From contig NZ_QRHA01000002.1 of the NCBI RefSeq assembly GCF_003367475.1, positions 62,001 through 126,000 of the forward strand: DNA of 64,000 nucleotides. The letters run 5' to 3'. A model generated the notes under the pieces. That model ran no database searches, was not told the origin of the DNA, and saw only the letters and a list, made by a program, of their open reading frames with translations. Position numbers and translations under genes: made by a program. Origin of the DNA: Alteromonas aestuariivivens. GTDB taxonomy: Bacteria > Pseudomonadota > Gammaproteobacteria > Enterobacterales > Alteromonadaceae. Of the stretch, positions 54,727 through 61,726 are shown piece by piece. How positions within the stretch are numbered: the stretch's first letter is position 1; each line of letters begins with the position of its first letter.

Positions 54727-56103
54727 TCAGGCTGGTTTCTTCGACGATGCACGGATCACGGATTCGGCCACATCACTGATACGGGCATTCTGGTCCATGG
54801 CATGTTTCTGCAATCTTCGATAAGCCGCATCCTCGGTGAGATTCCATTGCTGCATCATGATCAATTTTGCGCGATCGATGGCTTTGTGCTCGCTGATGGC
54901 CCGTTTGGCTTCTTCCAGTTCGTTGCTCATGCGCTTAATGTGTTCGGACTGATCACGCAGCAGGTCGTAGAACGAACGGTGCGACGACAGGGATTCCGCA
55001 TCCGCCAGGCCAGACGCAGTGTTCGCTGTCGGTGTGCCAGACTGGGGAAAGCCGTTTGTGTCAGGAACTGAAGGCGCTCCATTGGCCAGGTTGGGATCCA
55101 GGGCTCCGGAGCCCTGCAAGCCTGGCATGGCAGGGTCAAACAGCATCGTTAGAGGGGAACTGCCCGGTTCCGGCTGATTTTCCAAAGCCTGGAGCCGGCG
55201 GCGGTGATTTTTCAAATCCGCATCAGCCTGCTGAACCCGCTGTGTGGCAACTTCAAGTAGTCTTTCGGTAAGGTGTTCTTCAATGGCTTGCATTTCATCA
55301 ATGCGGCGGGTTGCTACTTCATACCAGACTTCACTCAATTCCTCGGCAATTGGGCTGCCATCGGCGAGTTGCTGTATCATGTTGCGCAGCTGCTTTACAT
55401 CCCGGGTTGCCGGGCCGCCTTCCAGTTCGGTCCAGAGTTGCTGCTCTTGTGCATCGGCAAACTCCCTGAAAATACCGAAGCTGTGTTGCTGAGCTACCTG
55501 TAACTGCTCCAAACGGTCGCACAGACGACGGTTAAAATGGGTTTCAGCGAACCCAATGGCACCCCAGGCCCGCTCCTGACCTGCATATTCTTTGGCCTGC
55601 ATAAAGTTGAACAGCGCCACCAGCAAACGTGTGATCACGGGGTCGCTGGCTACGTCGGCCGCTTCAAACACCACCGAAAGCAAACCACTTATCAGACGGC
55701 AATAAGCCTGGGTTGAATCCAGCGGCGGTAGATTCAGTTTCGCTACTTTTTCGCGCAGGGTAGGCAGATGATCCATGCCCTGCAATGCCAGTGTGATGCT
55801 GCTGAGCAGGCGTATATTGCTGAACGACTCGGTGCCGGTGAGGTACATGGATTTGAGCTGGCTGCGCAAGGCCTGTTCCCGCTTGAGGCTAAGCTCAACC
55901 TGTTCGGCACGCTGACTTTCAAACCGGTGGCCCCGGGAAGCCAGAAAAACATTGCTTATCCCACGTTCCCGCTGCAACTGGTGGATGACATCTTTGACGG
56001 CATTGACCAGCTTACAGTTGGATGACAGCTGCTGCAGCGCGGTTTTCTCTGCGTGTTTGGCGGCAAGCAAAAATCGCTTTGTGGCGTCACTGTAACCCTT
56101 CAT
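54727..56103 (-). CDS. Nitrate-sensing (NIT) domain - ANTAR transcription antiterminator, NasR-like
   Basis: RNA-binding antiterminator, 458 aa. Residues about 40-290 form a helical NIT nitrate/nitrite sensor ('VIHQLQRERGISNVFLAS' at its start); a Pro/Gly-rich linker follows; the C-terminal 55 residues are an ANTAR domain ('SEHKAIDRAKLIMMQQWNLTEDAAYRRLQKHAMDQN' in one run). In Klebsiella NasR, nitrate binding allows ANTAR to release transcription from leader terminators of the nas operon. Here two such leaders lie close by, before nirC and nirB. The start is ATG 56103 after AAGAGGTAG, divergent from nirC. Confidence 0.9.
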   Translation of the reverse strand: MKGYSDATKRFLLAAKHAEKTALQQLSSNCKLVNAVKDVIHQLQRERGISNVFLASRGHRFESQRAEQVELSLKREQALRSQLKSMYLTGTESFSNIRLLSSITLALQGMDHLPTLREKVAKLNLPPLDSTQAYCRLISGLLSVVFEAADVASDPVITRLLVALFNFMQAKEYAGQERAWGAIGFAETHFNRRLCDRLEQLQVAQQHSFGIFREFADAQEQQLWTELEGGPATRDVKQLRNMIQQLADGSPIAEELSEVWYEVATRRIDEMQAIEEHLTERLLEVATQRVQQADADLKNHRRRLQALENQPEPGSSPLTMLFDPAMPGLQGSGALDPNLANGAPSVPDTNGFPQSGTPTANTASGLADAESLSSHRSFYDLLRDQSEHIKRMSNELEEAKRAISEHKAIDRAKLIMMQQWNLTEDAAYRRLQKHAMDQNARISDVAESVIRASSKKPA

Positions 56104-56266
56104 ACTACCTCTTGGATATTGATGATAACTGCTGACGGGATTGACTCGCTGACTGCGGAATTCCGGCGAAACGGATTAATAAAGTTTAAGCAAAGGGCAT
56201 TCCAGATCGACGATGATTAGTTTTGACCGATTTAAGCGGGCCGTTGCAGAAGGAAAAGCCCGCCCA

Positions 56267-56283
56267 CGCGCAATGAAAGTGCA
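56267..56283. promoter_or_regulatory. NtrC-like site, weaker
   Basis: CGCGC-N7-GTGCA: right half perfect, left half three of five against TGCAC. It sits 31 bp (centre to centre) from the stronger site. Confidence 0.45.
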
Positions 56284-56297
56284 ATGATTTCAATTTT

Positions 56298-56314
56298 TGC
56301 ACTTTTATGGAGCA
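56298..56314. promoter_or_regulatory. NtrC-like enhancer site
   Basis: TGCACTTTTATGGAGCA fits the 17-bp NtrC consensus (TGCAC-N7-GTGCA) with one change. It lies about 78 bp upstream of the -24 element, a usual enhancer distance. Confidence 0.65.
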
Positions 56315-56391
56315 TGGTGGAGGTTTGGATGAAAACTCGTGATTTAATCTAACATATTGAAATAAAATGATTTGTATGCAATTTGCACTGT

Positions 56392-56407
56392 TGGCACCGT
56401 AATTGTA
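56392..56407 (+). promoter_or_regulatory. Sigma-54 promoter of nirC
   Basis: TGGCAC-CGTAA-TTGTA: the -24 GG and -12 G are correctly spaced. The predicted transcript would begin near 56417, leaving a leader of about 170 bases. Confidence 0.75.
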
Positions 56408-56463
56408 TTAACAAAATTGAGAGCGGCCTCAGTGGCCCCGACAACGTGTAGAATCGGATAAAG

Positions 56464-56514
56464 ACGTCCACAACCATTCTTCTTGCAGAGGAATCGGTGT
56501 GGACGTTTTTTTTT
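56464..56514 (+). terminator. Leader terminator before nirC (antitermination target)
   Basis: ACGTCCACA pairs with TGTGGACGT (56464-56472 / 56498-56506), enclosing an inner stem (ATTCTTC / GAGGAAT) and loop TTGCA, and runs into nine T. It lies between promoter and gene, so the gene can only be expressed if termination is overcome, presumably by the adjacent ANTAR protein. Confidence 0.85.
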
Positions 56515-56585
56515 GCCTGCAATTTGTCGACGGTTACGTGTGCTCGTCAACGTTGCAAATTTCAACTTTTGGAAAGGTGGATACC

Positions 56586-57449
56586 ATGGCTTACTTACTT
56601 CCATCCGAATTCGTCACCAAAATGGTTGACGCGGGTGAATCAAAAATTTACATGTCAACCCGGGATACGTTGATCCGGGCTTATATGGCAGGTGCAATTC
56701 TGGCACTGGCGGCGGTATTTGCCGTTACCATTGCGGTACAAACCGGTGTGTTTCTGATTGGCGCTGTGTTGTTTCCAATCGGGTTCTGTATGTTGTATCT
56801 GATGGGCTTTGATTTGTTGACAGGGGTGTTTGTACTCTGCCCTCTGGCCTGGCTGGCTAAACGTCCGGGAGTCACCTGGCCGCAAATTCTGCGCAATTGG
56901 GGGCTGGTATTCCTGGGTAACTTTGCTGGTGCACTTACGGTTGCGTTTATGATGGCGTTCATTTTTACCTACGGATTTAATACCGACGGTGGTGCCATCG
57001 CGGAAAAAGTAGCCGGTATTGGTGAAGCCCGTACCCTGGGATACGCTCAATATGGTGTTGCAGGCTGGTTTACCATTTTCATCCGCGGCATGCTGTGTAA
57101 CTGGATGGTTTCCATGGGCGTGGTGGGCGCAATGATTTCTACCAATGTCAGTGGCAAGATCCTGGCAATGTGGATGCCAATCATGCTGTTCTTCTTCATG
57201 GCATTTGAACACTCAGTTGTGAACATGTTCCTGTTCCCCTTTGGCCTGATTATGGGTGGTGATTTCTCTATCATGGATTACTTCATCTGGAATGAAATTC
57301 CAACTGCACTGGGTAACCTGGTGGGTGGTCTCGCCTTTACTGGTCTGACTCTGTACTCCACTCACTATCGTACCGCTCCCAAGCGCAAGCTGGCTGCGCA
57401 ATCTGCACCTGTTTCTGCAGACGTTGACGCCAAACCGGCTCACGCTTAA
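56586..57449 (+). CDS. nirC: Formate/nitrite-family nitrite transporter
   Basis: Inner-membrane pentameric channel of the FNT family, 287 aa with six hydrophobic segments. ATG 56586 follows GGAAAGGTGG. Family features are 'AGAILALAAVFAVTIAVQ' in the first segment, the pore 'LFPIGFCMLYLMGFDLLTG', and 'FEHSVVNMFLFPFGLIMGGDF' in two pieces of the central region, with the conserved 'H-x-V-x-N' motif. The nitrogen cluster and nirB nearby favour nitrite rather than formate. Confidence 0.88.
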   Translation: MAYLLPSEFVTKMVDAGESKIYMSTRDTLIRAYMAGAILALAAVFAVTIAVQTGVFLIGAVLFPIGFCMLYLMGFDLLTGVFVLCPLAWLAKRPGVTWPQILRNWGLVFLGNFAGALTVAFMMAFIFTYGFNTDGGAIAEKVAGIGEARTLGYAQYGVAGWFTIFIRGMLCNWMVSMGVVGAMISTNVSGKILAMWMPIMLFFFMAFEHSVVNMFLFPFGLIMGGDFSIMDYFIWNEIPTALGNLVGGLAFTGLTLYSTHYRTAPKRKLAAQSAPVSADVDAKPAHA

Positions 57450-57457
57450 CCAACCTC

Positions 57458-57482
57458 GCCCGGCTGTTCCTTTAGGCCGGGC
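57458..57482 (+). terminator. Intergenic terminator after nirC
   Basis: GCCCGGC and GCCGGGC pair across eleven bases and are followed by ACTTTTTC. It lies directly before the kinase gene, so it may attenuate rather than end the transcript. Confidence 0.7.
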
Positions 57483-57503
57483 ACTTTTTCACGTTTTTCA
57501 AAC

Positions 57504-59240
57504 ATGTTGTCATTGTCTATCGGCCAGTTCTCCAGTGCAGGAGAAAAGAGTGAAAACCAGGACTGCTACGGTGCTGTGCTTCCGGCCGGCTCGTCGTTAT
57601 TCACCAAAGGCGCAGTAGCCGCGGTAGCAGATGGCATCAGTTCCAGTTCAGTCAGTGCTATTGCCAGCCAAACTGCCGTCAAAAGTTTCCTTGAAGATTA
57701 TTACTGCACTTCCGACGCCTGGACTGTTGGTCATGCGGCCCGCCAGGTACTCAATGCAATCAACAGTTGGCTGTGTGCCCAGACACGCCAGGGGCCCTGG
57801 CAGGGTGAGACAGAAAAAGGCTATGTCTGTACTTTCAGTGCTGTGGTTTTCCGTCATTGCCGTGCCTATCTGTTTCATGCCGGAGATACGCGGATATACC
57901 GCGTCCGTAAAATGGGCAGCACGCCCACACTCGAACAGCTAACCCGGGATCACCGTGTGTGGGGCAGTGGTCAGCAATCCTACCTGGGTAATGCACTGGG
58001 TATGAGTGAATCTCTGCAACTCGATGAAATACAGCTGCCGTTGGTGGAAGGGGATTACTTTATCCTTGCCAGTGACGGTGTGTATGACTTTGTGTCGCCT
58101 TCTGCATTAAGAGACATCACGGCAAAGGGAGAGGAAGAGCTCAGTCGGCTGGCGCAAAGCCTGGTGCAGCAGGCATTTGATAACGGCAGCACTGACAATC
58201 TAACAGTGCAAATCATCCGGGTTGATAAATTGCCGGAAACCGGTTTTGACGTGTTGGGAGGAGCTGAAGAGTTACCCATCCCCGCAGTGATGTCGCCGGG
58301 TGATGAACTGGACGGCTACCGGGTCCAGAAAGTGCTTTATTCGAGTGCCCGCAGTCATGTTTACCGCGTAGAGGATATCGCGAGCGGCCATACACTGGCG
58401 TTAAAAGCCCCTTCAATAGAAATGGGCGACAGTGACCATCATTTGGAACAATTGTTGATGGAAGAATGGATTGCGCGGCGAATACACAGTGCACACGTGG
58501 TGAGTGCGCCAAAGGGCGAAAGGCCGCGCACGGCGCTTTACACGCTCAGTGAATGCCTGCAGGGCGTTACCCTGGGCCAGTGGCTTAATGATAATCCTTC
58601 GCCATCGCTGGATAGAATCCGCGACATCATCGAACAGGTTGCCAGAGGTTTAATGGCCCTGCATCGTTCGGACATACTGCATCAGGATATTCGTCCGGAA
58701 AACCTGATGATAGACGAGCACGGGTTGGTGAAGATCATTGATCTTGGTGCTGCCAGAATCGGAGGCGTCAGTGAATGGCAACCTGACAGTAATGGGGGAA
58801 TTCCCGGTACCGCCATTTACGCTGCACCGGAGTATTTCGTGGGTGCCGGTGGCAGTTCACAGTCTGATCTCTACTCGCTTGCGGTGCTGGCCTATTACCT
58901 GTTGAGCGGGGAGTACCCTTACGGAACCCAGGTCGCCCGCTGCCACACGCTGGCTGCGCAGCGCAAATTACGCTATCGCACCGTGCTGGACCCGAAGCGG
59001 AACATTCCGTTCTGGGTTGACGATACCTTACGTAAAGCCACGCACATCAACCCTCTGAAACGCTATGAGGAACTCTCTGAGTTTGTATATGACCTGCGCC
59101 ATCCCAACCCGAAGTATGTGAATCGCCAGCGTCCTCCGTTGCTGGAGCGTAACCCGGTTCGCTTTTGGCAGGGGGTAAGTGGCGTGCTGTTACTGGTGAT
59201 ATGCGTGCTTATTATCGACCGCGCCGGAGGGGTGTTGTAA
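57504..59240 (+). CDS. PP2C phosphatase - Ser/Thr kinase fusion, membrane-anchored
   Basis: A 578-aa bifunctional protein. Residues 1-240 are a PP2C phosphatase ('SENQDCYGAV', 'AAVADGISSS', 'FHAGDTRIYRV', 'ASDGVYDF', 'STDNLTVQI'). Residues 270-540 are a Hanks-type kinase with the Lys in 'LALKAPS', catalytic loop 'HQDIRPENLMID' in place of H-R-D-L-K-P-E-N, and 'DLGAA' in place of D-F-G. One C-terminal helix ('GVLLLVICVLIIDRAG') anchors it, with the catalytic parts in the cytosol. Similar fusions occur in nitrate assimilation clusters of other marine proteobacteria, where the target is not settled. No good ribosome site precedes ATG 57504. Confidence 0.88.
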   Translation: MLSLSIGQFSSAGEKSENQDCYGAVLPAGSSLFTKGAVAAVADGISSSSVSAIASQTAVKSFLEDYYCTSDAWTVGHAARQVLNAINSWLCAQTRQGPWQGETEKGYVCTFSAVVFRHCRAYLFHAGDTRIYRVRKMGSTPTLEQLTRDHRVWGSGQQSYLGNALGMSESLQLDEIQLPLVEGDYFILASDGVYDFVSPSALRDITAKGEEELSRLAQSLVQQAFDNGSTDNLTVQIIRVDKLPETGFDVLGGAEELPIPAVMSPGDELDGYRVQKVLYSSARSHVYRVEDIASGHTLALKAPSIEMGDSDHHLEQLLMEEWIARRIHSAHVVSAPKGERPRTALYTLSECLQGVTLGQWLNDNPSPSLDRIRDIIEQVARGLMALHRSDILHQDIRPENLMIDEHGLVKIIDLGAARIGGVSEWQPDSNGGIPGTAIYAAPEYFVGAGGSSQSDLYSLAVLAYYLLSGEYPYGTQVARCHTLAAQRKLRYRTVLDPKRNIPFWVDDTLRKATHINPLKRYEELSEFVYDLRHPNPKYVNRQRPPLLERNPVRFWQGVSGVLLLVICVLIIDRAGGVL

Positions 59241-59284
59241 ACCGGCGCATATTAATTTAATCAGCCTACAAGGAACCAACTACT

Positions 59285-59734
59285 ATGATTACCGATCGTC
59301 AACAAGTGACCGATATGATTGTCAGTGCCAAAGTCAGCAAAGGGGTGAAATGGCGGGATGTGGCCGAAGTGATTGGACAGTCGAAAGAATGGAGCACCGC
59401 TGCCTGTCTTGGGCAAATGGCAATGAGTAAGGAACAGGCCGAAAAAGTCGGTGAAATTTTTGAGCTCAGTGACGAAGCCGTGGCCTGGTTGCAAATCGCC
59501 CCGTACAAAGGTTCATTGCCCACTGCGGTGCCAACCGACCCGCTAATTTACCGCTGGTACGAACTGGTAAACGTTTATGGGACTACCCTGAAGGAACTCA
59601 TTCACGAAGAATTTGGTGATGGCATCATGAGCGCCATCGACTTTTCCATGGACTTAACCCGTGAAGAAGATCCCAAGGGTGACCGGGTTAATGTGGTGAT
59701 GTCCGGGAAGTTTTTGCCCTATAAAACCTACTGA
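59285..59734 (+). CDS. cynS: Cyanate hydratase (cyanase)
   Basis: Converts cyanate and bicarbonate to ammonia and carbon dioxide, giving nitrogen from cyanate. 149 aa; the catalytic triad Arg90, Glu93 and Ser116 is visible in 'DPLIYRWYELVNVYG' and 'GDGIMSAIDFS' (R96, E99 and S122 in E. coli numbering). The N-terminal helical part ('WRDVAEVIGQSKEW') is the usual DNA-binding-like fold. The start follows AGGAACC. It lies 44 bp after the kinase fusion, so it probably belongs to the same nitrogen-controlled unit. Confidence 0.95.
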   Translation: MITDRQQVTDMIVSAKVSKGVKWRDVAEVIGQSKEWSTAACLGQMAMSKEQAEKVGEIFELSDEAVAWLQIAPYKGSLPTAVPTDPLIYRWYELVNVYGTTLKELIHEEFGDGIMSAIDFSMDLTREEDPKGDRVNVVMSGKFLPYKTY

Positions 59735-59892
59735 TTATAGCCACCGGCTTTGCAGGCAGGGAGACTAATACCGATCCTCTGAGCAATTTCCTATGCGGAT
59801 TGGCATTAACAAACTGTTAAAAGATTTTGGGCGCCTGAAGTGCTAGAATCTGCGACCGTTTTTTAATCGCAATTCAATCTGTTTGGAAAGCC

Positions 59893-61458
59893 ATGTTTGA
59901 CATAATCACCAGCAAAGACAGCAATATTAAAAATGATGTACTGTCGGGGATCACCGTGGCCCTGGCTTTGGTACCCGAAGCCGTGGCCTTTGCCTTCGTG
60001 GCTGGAGTAGAGCCTATGATAGGCCTGTACGCCGCCTTTATGATGGGGCTCATCACCTCAGCAATTGGTGGCCGGCCGGGCATGATCTCCGGTGCCACTG
60101 GTGCAATGGCCGTCGTCATGGTGGCTCTGGTTGCCCAGCACGGCGTGCAGTATCTGTTTGCCGCCGTGGTGCTGGCCGGCCTGTTGCAAATTCTGTGTGG
60201 TGTGTTCCGGCTGGGTAAGTTTATTCGTCTGGTGCCTTATCCGGTGATGCTTGGCTTTGTTAACGGTCTGGCAATCGTGATTTTCCTGGCCCAGCTTGGG
60301 CAGTTCAAAGTGGTGAACGCTCTGGGTGTGCGCGAGTGGATGAGCGGTACCATGCTCTACTGGATGCTGGGGCTGGTGGCTCTGACCATGGCAATTATTT
60401 ACCTGTTGCCAAAGCTGACCAAAGCCGTACCGGCCTCTCTGGTGGCCATAGTTACAGTTACGCTGCTGGTGCACGGGCTGGATTTGGAAGCACGCACTGT
60501 AATTGATTTTGTCCGTGATCTGCTGCCTGCCGAGCAAAAAGCCTCTGCAACTCTGGCGGGAGAGTTACCCAGTTTCGCCATTCCAATGGTGCCGTTTAAC
60601 TGGGATACGCTGATGATCATTCTGCCGACGTCAGTGATCCTGTGTCTGGTAGGCCTGATTGAATCCTTGCTGACGTTATCCCTGATTGACGAGATGACCG
60701 ACACCCGTGGCCGTGGCAACAAAGAGTGTATTGGCCAGGGAGTTGCCAATACGGTTAACGGATTCTTCGGTGGTATGGGTGGCTGCGCCATGATTGGCCA
60801 GAGCATGATCAACATCAATTCCGGTGGCCGTGGCCGCCTGTCGGGCATTACCGCGGCCTTAGTGTTGCTGGGCTTCATCCTGTTTGCAGCCCCACTGATT
60901 GAGATGATCCCGCTGGCGGCACTGGTTGGCGTGATGTTTGTGGTGGTTATCGGTACCTTCGAGTGGGCCAGCTTCCGCATTATGCGTGGTGTGAACAAAG
61001 AAGATGCCTTTGTACTGTTTCTGGTTACCGCGGTAACCGTGATCGCCGACCTGGCCATTGCCGTGGTGGTGGGGGTCATTGTGTCGGCGCTGGTGTTCGC
61101 CTGGAAGCACGCTACCCATATTATGGCCAAAACCCACATCGACAAGGACGGCTGGAAAGTGTACGAGCTGGAAGGGCCACTTTTCTTTGGCTCGGTGTCG
61201 CATTTCAAGGATTTGTTTGATATTGCCAATGATCCGGAGGAAGTTGTTATTGATTTCAATGCCAGCCGGATTTGGGATTCTTCCGGTATCGACGCACTGG
61301 ACAGTCTGGCCGACAAGTACGAACAGCAAGGCAAGAAATTGCACATTCGTCATATCAGCAGTGAGTGTCGCAGCCTGTTGAGCAAAGCCGGTAAATTCGT
61401 TGAAATGAACGTCAACGAGGATCCCCGTTATCGTGTAGCCACCGACAAACTGGCCTGA
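59893..61458 (+). CDS. SulP-family anion transporter with STAS domain
   Basis: Inner-membrane anion transporter, 521 aa. The transmembrane part starts '[21 protein letters not shown]', the SulP signature, and includes '[21 protein letters not shown]'. A C-terminal STAS domain (from about residue 420, '[20 protein letters not shown]' and '[15 protein letters not shown]') faces the cytosol. Members carry sulfate, bicarbonate or dicarboxylates. Next to cyanase, which needs bicarbonate, bicarbonate is an attractive guess but not shown by sequence. The start follows GGAAAG. Confidence 0.88.
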   Translation: MFDIITSKDSNIKNDVLSGITVALALVPEAVAFAFVAGVEPMIGLYAAFMMGLITSAIGGRPGMISGATGAMAVVMVALVAQHGVQYLFAAVVLAGLLQILCGVFRLGKFIRLVPYPVMLGFVNGLAIVIFLAQLGQFKVVNALGVREWMSGTMLYWMLGLVALTMAIIYLLPKLTKAVPASLVAIVTVTLLVHGLDLEARTVIDFVRDLLPAEQKASATLAGELPSFAIPMVPFNWDTLMIILPTSVILCLVGLIESLLTLSLIDEMTDTRGRGNKECIGQGVANTVNGFFGGMGGCAMIGQSMININSGGRGRLSGITAALVLLGFILFAAPLIEMIPLAALVGVMFVVVIGTFEWASFRIMRGVNKEDAFVLFLVTAVTVIADLAIAVVVGVIVSALVFAWKHATHIMAKTHIDKDGWKVYELEGPLFFGSVSHFKDLFDIANDPEEVVIDFNASRIWDSSGIDALDSLADKYEQQGKKLHIRHISSECRSLLSKAGKFVEMNVNEDPRYRVATDKLA

Positions 61459-61484
61459 TATTTATGCACCATCGCAGTAAAAAA

Positions 61485-61501
61485 TGCTCACTGATGGTGC
61501 A
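61485..61501. promoter_or_regulatory. NtrC-like enhancer site
   Basis: TGCTCACTGATGGTGCA fits TGCAC-N7-GTGCA with one change, about 64 bp upstream of the -24 element. Confidence 0.65.
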
Positions 61502-61564
61502 ATGAACCACCGGTTTTTATACCGCGCTTTGCTTAAATTGTTGTTTAATTGAGATAATTTTTTT

Positions 61565-61580
61565 TGGCATTAAAGTTGTT
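61565..61580 (+). promoter_or_regulatory. Sigma-54 promoter of nirB
   Basis: TGGCAT-TAAAG-TTGTT, with the same GG-to-G spacing as the nirC promoter. Predicted start near 61590. Confidence 0.65.
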
Positions 61581-61671
61581 TGTAAAACTGTGTAATCGAA
61601 TTTTGCAGCTTAGCTGCCAGTAAACAGACAATCGTCGGTGTGCCCAGCGCGCGCTGACACAGGCAAAGAAG

Positions 61672-61708
61672 CCCACGACCATCTTGCATGGACGTGGGTT
61701 TTTTTTTG
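61672..61708 (+). terminator. Leader terminator before nirB (antitermination target)
   Basis: CCCACG / CGTGGG, enclosing CCAT / ATGG and a CTTGC loop, then ten T. It sits 18 bp before the nirB start. The same TCTTGCA string also forms the loop of the nirC leader terminator. Confidence 0.85.
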
Positions 61709-61726
61709 GCAAAAAAAGGGTTAATC

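Larger units (their letters stand above)
56104..56585. promoter_or_regulatory. nirC control region: NtrC site, sigma-54 promoter, leader
   Basis: A 482-bp region between the divergent antiterminator gene and nirC. In order toward nirC it has NtrC-like sites at 56267-56283 and 56298-56314, a -24/-12 element at 56392-56407, and a leader with an intrinsic terminator at 56464-56514. No coding ORF is seen; a frame from 56499 is the leader read through into nirC. Confidence 0.75.
61459..61726. promoter_or_regulatory. nirB control region: NtrC site, sigma-54 promoter, leader
   Basis: A 268-bp region holding an NtrC-like site (61485-61501), a -24/-12 element (61565-61580) and a leader terminator (61672-61708), in the same order as before nirC. 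TGCACCAT at 61465 and ATGGTGCA at 61494 also form an inverted repeat that could terminate the SulP transcript. Confidence 0.75.

Noticed and set aside
60399-61346. 315-aa minus-strand ORF
   Set aside because: Antisense shadow of the SulP transporter; low-complexity Ser/Thr/Pro/Arg composition with no motif.
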